Of a stretch of DNA of 31,499 nt, positions 16,289 through 24,068 are shown piece by piece. Where the stretch lies: NCBI GenBank assembly GCA_052389895.1, contig JBQTHM010000034.1, positions 1 to 31,499 of the forward strand. The letters run 5' to 3'. The stretch is from CAVVXX01 sp052389895 (GTDB lineage Bacteria > Pseudomonadota > Alphaproteobacteria > Micropepsales > Micropepsaceae). Both the position numbers and the translations under genes were made by a program. Below the pieces are notes generated by a model. The model made no database searches, was not told the DNA's origin, and was given only the letters and a program-made list of their open reading frames with translations. Every line of letters begins with the position of its first letter. Positions within the stretch are counted from its first letter, which is position 1.

Positions 16289-17032
16289 TTAGCTGGGGTA
16301 GTCCACCCGGATCAGCGTCAGCCCCTCCGGCGGGGCTACGGGGCCGCAGGCGGCGCGGTTGTGCGCCTCCAGCGCGCGTTTAACGTCTTTCGCCGTCCAC
16401 TTGCCCTCGCCCACCAGCTTGAGTGTGCCCGCCATCGAGCGCACTTGGTTGTGCAAAAAGGAGCGTGCCCGCGCGTAGATCACGACTTCGTCGCCGTGTC
16501 GCGCGACATCCAGCCGATCCAGCGTCTTCACCGGCGATTTCGCCTGGCACATGACGGAGCGGAAGGTGGTGAAATCGTGCTGGCCGACGAGGATTTGCGC
16601 TGCCTTGTGCATGGCGTCGGCGTCGAGCGCATGCGCCACATGCCACACGTGGCCGGCATCGAGTGCGGGCGGCGCACGGCGGTTCAACATGCGGTATTCG
16701 TAATGACGCGCGACCGCCGAAAAGCGCGCATGAAATTCGGGCGCGGCCGTTTCGGCCTCGACCACAGCGATGGGCGCAGGCCGTAGATGCGCGTTCAGTG
16801 CATCGCGCACAGTTTCAGGCGGGAATTCCTTCGCGAGATCGAAATGCGCCACCTGGCCCCGCGCGTGCACGCCCGCATCGGTGCGCCCCGCGCCGCTCAC
16901 CGTCACCTTCTCGCCCGAGAGTTTGAAAATCGCCTCTTCGACCGCGGCCTGCACCGAAGGCCCGTTGTCCTGCCGCTGCCAGCCCGCAAACGGCCCGCCG
17001 TCATATTCCAGCGTGAGGCGGTAGCGGAGCAT
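16289..17032 (-). CDS. truA: tRNA pseudouridine(38-40) synthase
   Basis: TruA converts uridines 38-40 of the tRNA anticodon arm to pseudouridine. The 247-residue product shows RLTLEYDGGPFAGWQRQ at the N-terminus, catalytic Asp52 in GAGRTDAGVHA, RSFLHNQVRSM and a C-terminal APPEGLTLIRVDY, all family landmarks. The ATG shares its A with the fmt stop (TGATG), so it is coupled to fmt as the last gene of the def-fmt-truA operon. A longer open frame to 17245 lies inside fmt and is not used. Confidence 0.97.
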   Translation of the reverse strand: MLRYRLTLEYDGGPFAGWQRQDNGPSVQAAVEEAIFKLSGEKVTVSGAGRTDAGVHARGQVAHFDLAKEFPPETVRDALNAHLRPAPIAVVEAETAAPEFHARFSAVARHYEYRMLNRRAPPALDAGHVWHVAHALDADAMHKAAQILVGQHDFTTFRSVMCQAKSPVKTLDRLDVARHGDEVVIYARARSFLHNQVRSMAGTLKLVGEGKWTAKDVKRALEAHNRAACGPVAPPEGLTLIRVDYPS

Positions 17033-17943
17033 CAGTTCACCTGCTCGCCCGCGCGCATTTCGAATCCGCGCAGAAAGGCATCGGCCTCCATCGGCGCGCG
17101 CCCGGCGCGCTGGACGATTATCAGCCTCAACGCGCCTTGGCCGCAGGCGATAGTGAGGCCGTAAAGCACCTGGCCCGGCGTGCCGCTCCCGGAGGCTGGT
17201 TCGGCGTACAGCACCTTGATGCGTTCGCCTCTCGCCTCGAACCATGCCCCGGGTCCAGGCGAAAGCGCGCGCACGAGGCGGTCGAGCTCGCGTGCGGGTC
17301 TCAGCCAGTCGATCCGCGTTTCTTCCTTTTCGATCTTTTTCGCGTAGGTCGCGCCCTTCTCGGGCTGCGGCTTTTCTTCCGCCATTCCGTGTTCGATGGC
17401 CGAAAGTGCGCGCGCCATCAGGCTTGCCCCCAGCCGCGAAAGTTCTTCATGGAGCTCGCCATAGGTCTTGCGCCCAATCGCCACTTTCTCCGCCATCAGC
17501 ACGGGTCCGGTGTCGAGGCCCTCCCCCATGCGCATGACGCACACACCCGTTTCGTCGTCGCCCGCCATGATGGCGCGCTGAATGGGTGCCGCCCCGCGCC
17601 AGCGCGGCAGCAGCGAGGCATGCAGATTGAAGCAGCCAAGGCGGGGCGCCGCCAAAATCGCCTTCGGCAAAATCAGCCCGTACGCCACGACGACGGCCGT
17701 ATCCAGATTGAGGCCGGCGAATGCCGCCTGTTCCACATCGCTCTTTAGCGACGCGGGCGTGCGGACTTCGATGCCGGCGGTAACTGCGAGCTTATGCACG
17801 GGCGACGGCTCCTCGTGCTGGCCGCGGCCTTTCGCGCGGGGCGGCTGGGTGTAGACGCAGACGATTTCGTGGCCAAGCCCCATCAGCTCGGCAAGCGTGG
17901 GCACGGCGAAATCTGGCGTGCCCATGAAGGCAAGGCGCAGCAT
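17032..17943 (-). CDS. fmt: Methionyl-tRNA formyltransferase
   Basis: Fmt formylates initiator Met-tRNA using 10-formyl-tetrahydrofolate. The 303-residue protein has RLAFMGTPDFAVPTL at the N-terminus, catalytic Asn107 and His109 in CFNLHASLLPRWRGAAP and Asp145 in GEGLDTGPVL, then the C-terminal tRNA-binding domain. The ATG at 17943 overlaps the def stop (TGATG); a GTG one codon earlier is possible. Gene order def-fmt-truA couples formylation with deformylation of new proteins. Confidence 0.97.
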   Translation of the reverse strand: MLRLAFMGTPDFAVPTLAELMGLGHEIVCVYTQPPRAKGRGQHEEPSPVHKLAVTAGIEVRTPASLKSDVEQAAFAGLNLDTAVVVAYGLILPKAILAAPRLGCFNLHASLLPRWRGAAPIQRAIMAGDDETGVCVMRMGEGLDTGPVLMAEKVAIGRKTYGELHEELSRLGASLMARALSAIEHGMAEEKPQPEKGATYAKKIEKEETRIDWLRPARELDRLVRALSPGPGAWFEARGERIKVLYAEPASGSGTPGQVLYGLTIACGQGALRLIIVQRAGRAPMEADAFLRGFEMRAGEQVN

Positions 17944-18461
17944 CACTTCGCCTTGGCGGCGCGCTTCATTTTCGCCGCCTTGCGCAGTGCGATGTTGCGC
18001 TTGAGCTTGGACAGGTGATCGATGAACAGCTTGCCATTCAAGTGATCGATCTCATGCTGGAGCGCGACGGCGAGCAGCCCATTGGTCTCCAGCGTTTTCT
18101 TCTTGCCGTGCTCGTCCAGATATTCGACCTTCACCCTCGCGTGGCGGCCGACGTCGTCCCAGATTTCGGGCACGGACAGGCACCCCTCATGATGATCGAT
18201 CCTTTCGTGCGAGCGCCAGACGATGGAGGGGTTCACGAAAAACATAGGTTCGCTGTTCTTTCCCTTGGGATCGACGTCGACCACGGCCACGCGTTTGGGC
18301 ACGCCCACCTGGATGGCGGCAAGCCCCACGCCGTTCGCCGCGTACATGGTCTCCAGCATTTGGTCCATGAAGCGGCGCAGATCCTCGTCCACGCGCTCGA
18401 CCTTCTTGGAGACGAGCTTCAGGCGCGGATCGGGAGCGGTTACGATGGGAAGAAGAGCCAT
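17943..18461 (-). CDS. def: Peptide deformylase
   Basis: Def removes the N-formyl group from nascent proteins; it is a metalloenzyme. The three motifs are complete: GVGLAAIQ (44-51), EGCLSVPE with metal ligand Cys94, and QHEIDHLNG with His136, Glu137 and His140. The start at 18461 gives 172 residues, the usual size, beginning LPIVTAPDPRLK; the in-frame upstream extension to 18824 would overlap rmuC on the other strand. It is first in the def-fmt-truA operon, divergent from rmuC with 48 bp between starts. The C-terminus is a lysine-rich tail. Confidence 0.97.
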   Translation of the reverse strand: MALLPIVTAPDPRLKLVSKKVERVDEDLRRFMDQMLETMYAANGVGLAAIQVGVPKRVAVVDVDPKGKNSEPMFFVNPSIVWRSHERIDHHEGCLSVPEIWDDVGRHARVKVEYLDEHGKKKTLETNGLLAVALQHEIDHLNGKLFIDHLSKLKRNIALRKAAKMKRAAKAK

Positions 18462-18509
18462 GAACGGGGGGACATAGGTTAACCCCCCGAATCGGTCAAG
18501 AATGGGTGT

Positions 18510-19535
18510 ATGGATACTGGCATCGTCATTATTATCGCTTTGCTGGCGCTGGGCACAGTGCTGGTTTTCGCGTTGTTCAGACGCAGCGGCGGCAGCGATA
18601 GCGCCATGCTGACCGCAAAGCTGGGCGAGATTTCTGCCGCCCAGAACGCGATTCAAGGGCGGCTGACCGCGCTCGATAGCCGCCTCGATGAGAACATGAA
18701 GGGCAGCGCCACTGTGTTGGGCGGCTTGCAGCAGCGGCTCAGCGTCATCGACGAAGCCCAGAAGAAAATCGCCGACCTGTCGGGCCAGATGGTGAGCCTG
18801 AAGGACATTCTTTCCGACAAGCAATCGCGCGGCGCTTACGGTCAGGGCAACATGGAAGCCATTGTGCGCGACGCGCTGCCCGCCGGCATCTACGAATTCC
18901 AGGCGACGCTATCGAACCGCAGCCGGCCCGACTGTCTGATTCGCCTGCCTAACACCGCTGCCGCCATTGTCATCGATTCAAAATTCCCGCTTGAAAGTTT
19001 TTCGGCGTTGAAAGCCGCGGCCGATGGTGCCACACGGCGCGAAGCGATGGCGCAGGTGAAAAGCGATGTGATGAAACATGTGAAAGACATTGCGGACAAA
19101 TATCTGCTGCCCGGCGAAACGCAGGACCCGGCCATCATGTTCGTGCCGTCGGAATCGATTTATGCCGAACTGCATGATAATTTTCCTGACATTATCCAGC
19201 AGGCACATCGCGCACGCGTCGTCGTGGTCTCACCCAACCTGCTTTTGCTGGCTGTCAACACGGTGCGCACCGTGCTGAAAGACGCGCGTATGCGCGAGCA
19301 AGCAAATCGTATCCAACAGGAAGTAGGATTATTGTTGAAAGACGCAGTGCGGCTTGGCGAACGCGTGGAAAACCTGCGACGGCATTTTGTGCAGGCAGAA
19401 GGCGATCTTAAAGAGATCGCAGTCTCGGCGGAAAAGGTCGTGAAGCGCGCGGGCGCCATCGAACAAGTCGAACTGCCGCATGAAGAAAAGCCCGCCACGC
19501 CGCAAATCGGCGAGGCCGGGCGCGCCGTGAATTGA
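18510..19535 (+). CDS. rmuC: DNA recombination protein RmuC
   Basis: RmuC-family proteins limit sequence inversions at short repeats; the conserved core resembles a nuclease fold. The 341-residue product has an N-terminal membrane anchor (GIVIIIALLALGTVLVFALF), a coiled-coil region about 30-110, and the core with LPNTAAAIVIDSKFPLESF, AIMFVPSESIYAEL, VVVSPNLLLLAVNTVRTV and LRRHFVQAEGDL. It is shorter than the E. coli protein (475 residues), mainly because the coiled coil is short, as in other alphaproteobacteria. No good ribosome site is seen before the ATG. It ends 1 nt from the end of the convergent toxin pseudogene. Confidence 0.93.
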   Translation: MDTGIVIIIALLALGTVLVFALFRRSGGSDSAMLTAKLGEISAAQNAIQGRLTALDSRLDENMKGSATVLGGLQQRLSVIDEAQKKIADLSGQMVSLKDILSDKQSRGAYGQGNMEAIVRDALPAGIYEFQATLSNRSRPDCLIRLPNTAAAIVIDSKFPLESFSALKAAADGATRREAMAQVKSDVMKHVKDIADKYLLPGETQDPAIMFVPSESIYAELHDNFPDIIQQAHRARVVVVSPNLLLLAVNTVRTVLKDARMREQANRIQQEVGLLLKDAVRLGERVENLRRHFVQAEGDLKEIAVSAEKVVKRAGAIEQVELPHEEKPATPQIGEAGRAVN

Positions 19536-19536
19536 C

Positions 19537-19827
19537 TTATCGCTTCGAGACTCTGCGTTGCTGCGCAGAATGGAAAACGGCGAGGATCACGATGGCGTCA
19601 TCCTGGATGCGGTATACAACGACGTAGGGCAACCCGCGCACAATCCATTCGCGCGTATTCGGTATTTTCCCCTTCCTGCCTATCTATGGAAAAAGGGCGA
19701 TTTTGTTTTCGATCGCATCGAGCACGCTGTCCGCCACAGCGCGTGCGTTGGTAGGACTGTCCTTTGCAATCCATTCAAAGATATTTTCGAGATCGGCGAA
19801 TGCCGCCTCCCGGATTATGACATTCAC
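19537..19827 (-). pseudogene. ParE/RelE-family toxin with an internal nonsense codon
   Basis: Reading from GTG 19827 gives VNVIIREAAFADLENIFEWI and onwards to IENKIALFP at residue 47, then a TAG codon (19684-19686), then in the same frame IGRKGKIPNTREWIVRGLPY, VVVYRIQDDAIVILAVFHSA and QQRR to a TAA at 19537-19539. The two halves together are a full-length 96-codon ParE-type toxin: the ExW/IAKDSP N-terminal helices and the GR-x(6)-TREWIVRGLPYVVVYR beta-sheet core. Only the one nonsense change interrupts it. The GTG overlaps the antitoxin stop by 4 nt (GTGA), the usual arrangement for such pairs. Truncation before the RNA/gyrase-acting core should inactivate it unless the stop is read through or is a sequencing error. 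Confidence 0.88.
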
Positions 19828-20042
19828 GAACCAAGCTTTCTCACGCGGCTGCGAAATTCTTCCAGAGTTATGGATTTGGCATCCTGATCCTGAAGCCGCC
19901 GTTGCAGTGCGGTGATTTGCTGTTCGCTCAGTTGTACGTCTTCGGATCGCTCCGCAAAGTCAAGAATAGCCTCTGCTGCGATTTCCTGCTTATCGGCGGG
20001 AAGCGTCTTCAAAATGGCCCAAGCTTCGTCGATCTTATTCAT
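19824..20042 (-). CDS. Antitoxin of the ParE/RelE-type pair
   Basis: This 72-residue protein (MNKIDEAWAILKTLPADKQE, then an AAEAILDFAE helix, and LTALQ/RRLQDQDAKSITLEEF-like C-terminal part) resembles small addiction-module antitoxins encoded just before ParE-type toxins. The C-terminal TLEEFRSRVRKL helix is the likely toxin-binding segment. ATG 20042 is preferred over an in-frame TTG at 20063. The frame is intact although the toxin is broken. It is encoded before the toxin with a 4-nt overlap, and lies downstream of recR in the same direction with a 28-nt gap. Confidence 0.8.
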   Translation of the reverse strand: MNKIDEAWAILKTLPADKQEIAAEAILDFAERSEDVQLSEQQITALQRRLQDQDAKSITLEEFRSRVRKLGS

Positions 20043-20048
20043 AGATTC

Positions 20049-20054
20049 AGTATA
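20049..20054 (-). promoter_or_regulatory. Possible -10 box for a leaderless antitoxin transcript
   Basis: TATACT on the reverse strand is a 5/6 match to TATAAT and ends 7 nt before the A of the antitoxin ATG, so transcription would begin at or next to the start codon. No good -35 element is seen 16-18 bp upstream, and no Shine-Dalgarno precedes the ATG. It lies in the recR-antitoxin gap. Confidence 0.3.
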
Positions 20055-20070
20055 GCACAGCAACGAGCCC

Positions 20071-20676
20071 CTAAAACGGCCTTCGCGCCTTGAAGGCAGC
20101 GGAAAGCGTGCCTTCGTCCAGATAGTCGAGCTCGCCGCCCACGGGCACGCCGTGGGCCAGGCGGGTGATCTTCACGCCCAAAGGCTCGAGTGCGTCCATC
20201 ACGTAATGCGCCGTCGTCTGGCCCTCGACAGTCGCGTTCATGGCGAGAATGATTTCCGCCACAGCGCCTTCGTGGATTCGCGTAAGCAGCGCGGGCACGT
20301 TGAGCTTTTCCGGCGTTACGCCGTCGAGCGCCGAGAGCGCGCCGCCCAGCACGTGATAGCGCCCGCGAAAGACGCCCGCGCGCTCCAGCGCCCATAGATC
20401 GGCGACATCCTCCACCACGCAGATGATGCTGGCGTCGCGCTTCATATCCCGGCAGATCGTGCAGGGCGACTGCGTGTCCAGATTGCCGCATACCGTGCAC
20501 TGCTTGATGGCGCGCGCGGCGTCGGCCATGGCGGCGGCCAGCGGATCGAGCAGCGTCTCTCGCTTCTTGAGCAGCGTGAGCGCGGCGCGCCGGGCCGAGC
20601 GCGGGCCAAGCCCCGGCAACTTCGCCAGCAGCTGGATCAGCTTTTCGATTTCGGGACCGGCCGGGGCGGAGGACAT
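20071..20676 (-). CDS. recR: Recombination mediator protein RecR
   Basis: RecR works with RecO/RecF to load RecA at single-stranded gaps. The 201-residue protein has the N-terminal helix-hairpin-helix LAKLPGLGPRSARRAAL, the C4 zinc finger (Cys60, Cys63, Cys72, Cys75), the Toprim domain starting ICVVEDVADLWALE with the GALSALDGVTPEKL and LAMNATVEGQTTAHY segments, and the C-terminal ARGVPVGGELDY-like LAHGVPVGGELDYLD. Its ATG abuts the dnaX stop with no spacing. In most proteobacteria ybaB sits between dnaX and recR; here it does not. Confidence 0.97.
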   Translation of the reverse strand: MSSAPAGPEIEKLIQLLAKLPGLGPRSARRAALTLLKKRETLLDPLAAAMADAARAIKQCTVCGNLDTQSPCTICRDMKRDASIICVVEDVADLWALERAGVFRGRYHVLGGALSALDGVTPEKLNVPALLTRIHEGAVAEIILAMNATVEGQTTAHYVMDALEPLGVKITRLAHGVPVGGELDYLDEGTLSAAFKARRPF

Positions 20677-22431
20677 CTACTCGGACGTTTCGTCCCCTTC
20701 CGGCGAAGGCTGGTCATCCTGCGTCTTATCGCGCACGGCGACGATTTCGGCACCGGGAAACGCGTCCAGCACCGCGCGCACGAACGGCTCGTTGGCGATC
20801 GCCTCGCGCCTGGCGCGTTCTTCTGCCCGGAGCGCTTCCGCAATCGTGGGTGCGCCGCCTGCGTTCGCCAGCGTCACGATCCAGCGCTCGCCCGTCCATT
20901 CGCGCAGCTTGAGCGCGAGGTCCTGCGCCAGCGATCTTGGCGCGCGCGGCGCGGGGCGGAATTCAATGCGCCCCCGTTCGAGCGATACCAGATGCACGTC
21001 GTTTTCCAGATTTACTTTCAGCACGGCCGCGCCGTTTGCGGCCGCGAGCGCCACGACATCCTCCAGAGTGTTCAGCCCAACTGTCGGTGCGGGCTTCGCG
21101 CCGGGGCGTGCTACAACGTCCTGCACCGCCATGGGCGCGGACGTGCCGCCGGATGCCGCGGCCTGCATGCGCGGACCGCCGCCCGTGGGCGCCGGTGGGC
21201 GCGGAACTGGCTGCCCCTCGCCTTCCATGATTCCGCGCACGAGCTTTTCCGTGGGCGGCAGATCGGCCGCATGCGCCAGACGAATGAGCGCCATTTCGGC
21301 GGCTGCGATCGGGTTCGCCGCATCGCGCACCTCCAACAGGCTCTTTAAGAGCATCTGCCAGGCGCGCGTGAGCACGGGCACGCTCAGCCTTGCCGCAATG
21401 TCGGCGGCACGCGCAGCCTCCGCACTTCCGCCTTCGAAAAATCCTTCCGCCCTCGGCGCGACCTTCACGCGCGTGAGAAAATGTGTGGTTTCCAGCAGAT
21501 CCTGCATTATCGCAAGCGGGTCTGCCCCGCGGTCGTAGAGTTCCTTTAGTTCGGAAAGCGCCTCGGCGATCCTGCCGGCCAGTACATTCTCGAAAAGATC
21601 GAGAATGCGGCCGCGGTCGGCGAGTCCCAGCATGGCGCGCACGGATTCCGCCGTGATCTCACCCTGGCCTTCGCTTGCGGCATGGGCAATCGCCTGGTCG
21701 AGCAGCGACTGGGCGTCGCGCACCGAGCCTTCGGCGGCGCGCGCAATGGAAACGAGCGCGCGTTCTTCGATCGACGCATTTTCTTTCTTCGCGATCTCCG
21801 CCAGATGCGCGACCAGCACCTCGGATTCCACGCGGCGCAGATCGAAACGCTGGCAACGCGACAGCACCGTGACCGGCACTTTGCGCACTTCGGTGGTGGC
21901 GAAGATGAACTTCACATGCGGCGGCGGCTCTTCCAGCGTTTTCAGAAGTCCGTTGAACGCCTGCTTCGACAGCATATGCACTTCGTCGATAATGTAGACC
22001 TTATAGCGCGCGCTGGCCGGCGCATAGCGCACGCCTTCGATAATCTCGCGAATGTCGTCGATACCGGTGCGCGAAGCCGCGTCCATCTCCTGCACATCTA
22101 TGTGGCGCGATTCGGCGATCGCAACGCATGGCTCGCACTGCCCGCAGGGATCGACGGTCGGCTCTTTTCGCGTGCCGTCGGCACCGATGCAATTCAACCC
22201 GCGCGCGATGATGCGCGCCGTCGTCGTCTTGCCCACGCCGCGCATACCTGTGAGCATGAAGGCGTGCGCGATGCGCCCCTGCGCGAACGCGTTGCGCAAG
22301 GTGCGCACCATCGCCTCCTGGCCGATGAGCTGGGAAAAATCCATCGGCCGGTATTTGCGCGCGAGCACGCGATAGGGCTGGGCCGCGCTAGGCGCGCCCA
22401 GATTGAGGCCGGGATCGGGTTTGTCGTTCAT
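20677..22431 (-). CDS. dnaX: DNA polymerase III subunit gamma/tau
   Basis: DnaX is the clamp-loader ATPase that also holds the polymerase III cores and helicase together. In the 584-residue product: Walker A GMRGVGKTT (62-70), zinc-binding cysteines in LNCIGADG and CGQCEPC, Walker B VYIIDEVHML, sensor/arginine finger LSRCQRFDLRR, then domain III and a Pro/Ala-rich linker (about 400-440) before the tau C-terminal domain ending with an acidic tail. I see no obvious slippery A-run plus stem that would give a separate gamma form, but did not search exhaustively. It is followed directly by recR; the SRP RNA gene lies just upstream in the same direction. Confidence 0.96.
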   Translation of the reverse strand: MNDKPDPGLNLGAPSAAQPYRVLARKYRPMDFSQLIGQEAMVRTLRNAFAQGRIAHAFMLTGMRGVGKTTTARIIARGLNCIGADGTRKEPTVDPCGQCEPCVAIAESRHIDVQEMDAASRTGIDDIREIIEGVRYAPASARYKVYIIDEVHMLSKQAFNGLLKTLEEPPPHVKFIFATTEVRKVPVTVLSRCQRFDLRRVESEVLVAHLAEIAKKENASIEERALVSIARAAEGSVRDAQSLLDQAIAHAASEGQGEITAESVRAMLGLADRGRILDLFENVLAGRIAEALSELKELYDRGADPLAIMQDLLETTHFLTRVKVAPRAEGFFEGGSAEAARAADIAARLSVPVLTRAWQMLLKSLLEVRDAANPIAAAEMALIRLAHAADLPPTEKLVRGIMEGEGQPVPRPPAPTGGGPRMQAAASGGTSAPMAVQDVVARPGAKPAPTVGLNTLEDVVALAAANGAAVLKVNLENDVHLVSLERGRIEFRPAPRAPRSLAQDLALKLREWTGERWIVTLANAGGAPTIAEALRAEERARREAIANEPFVRAVLDAFPGAEIVAVRDKTQDDQPSPEGDETSE

Positions 22432-22506
22432 CGGGCCGCAGAAACAGAGTCCCAGCGACTATAGCAAGCCCGCCGCGCCGAAAGCCAAGATTCCCGGATG
22501 ACACGA

Positions 22507-22603
22507 GGTGAGAGCCCGGCCACGACCCAAGGCGGTTTCGTTACGGCTGCTTCCTTCCGGACCTGACCGGGTTCGCGATCGCCGCGTCCGCAACCGGACT
22601 CCC
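22507..22603 (-). ncRNA. ffs: Signal recognition particle 4.5S RNA (small bacterial type)
   Basis: The reverse strand carries the universally conserved SRP domain IV: GGTCAGGTCCGGAAGGAAGC followed by AGCC, with the GGAA tetraloop that Ffh binds. The flanks pair: GGGAGTCCGG near the 5' end with CCGGGCTCTC near the 3' end (10 bp, two G-U pairs), which sets the ends at about 22603 and 22507 (about 97 nt). A TATTAT/TTATAT sequence just upstream (about 22611-22618) could be its -10 box. It sits between dnaX and a divergent macro-domain gene and would guide membrane proteins to the Sec/YidC machinery. Confidence 0.95.
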
Positions 22604-22670
22604 GTTACCGATATAATAGTTGTGGGAAAAATTTGCGAGTGGCAGGAGAGATGCCTACGCTCCCCAGGCC

Positions 22671-23204
22671 ATGAATGGTGGCATCCAGCAACGCCTGCAA
22701 GCTATAGAGGCCGACATCACGACGCTGGCCGTGGACGCAATTGTCAACGCCGCCAACGCGGCGCTGATGCCGGGTGGCGGTGTGGACGGCGCAATCCGCC
22801 GCAAGGCGGGATTGGAAATGGACGCCGCGCTTTATCGCATCGGGCGCTGCGAGCCCGGCGACGCGGTTCTCACCGAGGGCTTCGCCTTGCCCGCACGCTA
22901 CGTGGTCCACACGGTTGCACCCATTTGGTCGCCCGGCGAAAATCGCGCCGAGCTCGAGCGCATTCTGGCGCGCTGCTACGAAAGCGTGCTGCGCCTGGCC
23001 GGCGAACACGGAATTTCCACGATTGGGTTTCCTGCAATTGGAACCGGCGCCTATGGCTGGCCCGCCGATAGGGCGGCGAATATCGCCGTTACGACGGTCC
23101 GCCGGGAACTGCGCGGCCGCAACTCCGGTATGGAGGTTACGTTCTGCTGTTTTTCGGAGACCGATCTTTCACGTTATCAGGCGCTGATCGGCGCGGTCAC
23201 CTAA
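22671..23204 (+). CDS. Macro-domain protein (probable O-acetyl-ADP-ribose deacetylase)
   Basis: This 177-residue protein is a single macro domain. The ADP-ribose pocket is recognisable in ADITTLAVDAIVNAANAAL, MPGGGVDGAI (35-42), the VVHTVAPIW strand, and GFPAIGTGAYGWP. These match the YmdB/MacroD class, which hydrolyses O-acetyl-ADP-ribose and can remove ADP-ribose from acidic residues. ATG 22671 is the first start after the SRP RNA in this frame apart from a GTG at 22620. The 3' end overlaps the convergent kdsB by 8 nt. Confidence 0.93.
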   Translation: MNGGIQQRLQAIEADITTLAVDAIVNAANAALMPGGGVDGAIRRKAGLEMDAALYRIGRCEPGDAVLTEGFALPARYVVHTVAPIWSPGENRAELERILARCYESVLRLAGEHGISTIGFPAIGTGAYGWPADRAANIAVTTVRRELRGRNSGMEVTFCCFSETDLSRYQALIGAVT

Positions 23205-23922
23205 GAAGCGCGCGCGCCTTCTGCAGGTCTTCCGGCGTGTCTACGCTCAACGGCGGCGCCTCGACGCGAGCAACCGCAATCGTCATTCCTGCTTCGAGCG
23301 CGCGTAACTGCTCGAGCTTTTCGCGCTTTTCGAGCTCCGAGGGCGGAAACGCAACGAAATGCGAAAGCGCGGCCCGCGTGTAGGCATAGATTCCAATGTG
23401 GCCGAAATACGGGCCTTCGCCGTAAGGCAGGCGTGCGCGCGAAAAATAAAGCGCGCGGCCGTGGCTCTCGCCATTGTGCCACGCCACCACGACTTTCACG
23501 AGATTCGGATTTTCCACCTCGTCTTCGCCAATAAGATGCGCGAGCGTTGCGATGTCGTTTCCCGTGACCGATAGCGCCTGCATCGCCTTGCGCAGAATGA
23601 CCGGCTCGAAAGCGGGAATGTCGCCTTGCATGTTGATGACGGCGTCGTAGGTCTCCTTGCGGTCCAACTGCCGCAGGGCCTCGTGCACCCGGTCGGTGCC
23701 CGAAGGAAGCGCGGGATCGGTGAGTACGGCCTTGCCGCCTGCTTCGCTGACGACGTTGGCAATTTTTTCCTCCGCGGCGGCGACGTAGACCGGGCCGATG
23801 TCCGCGCGCACGGCCTCGCGCCAAACGCGCACGATCATCGGCACGCCGCCGATTTCGGCGAGCGGCTTGTTCGAAAGGCGCGTCGAACCCAGACGCGCGG
23901 GAATGATGACAATCGGATTCAC
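23197..23922 (-). CDS. kdsB: 3-deoxy-manno-octulosonate cytidylyltransferase
   Basis: KdsB makes CMP-Kdo for the inner core of lipopolysaccharide. The 241-residue protein has the nucleotide-binding IIPARLGSTRLSNKPLAEI, then SGTDRVHEAL, INMQGDIPAFEP, FSRARLPYG and HIGIYAYTRAAL, and a C-terminal VDTPEDLQKAR, all diagnostic. It starts with GTG at 23922 close behind a strong GAGGAGG ribosome site; the ATG overlapping this site is followed directly by a stop. It converges with the macro-domain gene (8-nt overlap) and is divergent from the cytochrome c gene over 146 bp. Confidence 0.97.
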   Translation of the reverse strand: MNPIVIIPARLGSTRLSNKPLAEIGGVPMIVRVWREAVRADIGPVYVAAAEEKIANVVSEAGGKAVLTDPALPSGTDRVHEALRQLDRKETYDAVINMQGDIPAFEPVILRKAMQALSVTGNDIATLAHLIGEDEVENPNLVKVVVAWHNGESHGRALYFSRARLPYGEGPYFGHIGIYAYTRAALSHFVAFPPSELEKREKLEQLRALEAGMTIAVARVEAPPLSVDTPEDLQKARALLR

Positions 23923-24068
23923 ATGACCTCCTCAATCGGCCTGAAAATACAGCCAAATGCGACGCTACGCCGCAATGACCCGTTGAGGGCGGCCGCTAAT
24001 GTCGCCGGGTCCCGGCGGCCGCAGCCGATTCCTTCCTCGCGGGGCGCGCCTTCCACGGAGCCAAGCTG

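Noticed and set aside
19558..19887. 109-codon forward open frame downstream of rmuC
   Set aside because: It is opposite the ParE-type toxin frame, which matches a known family in both halves; the forward peptide matches nothing I know.
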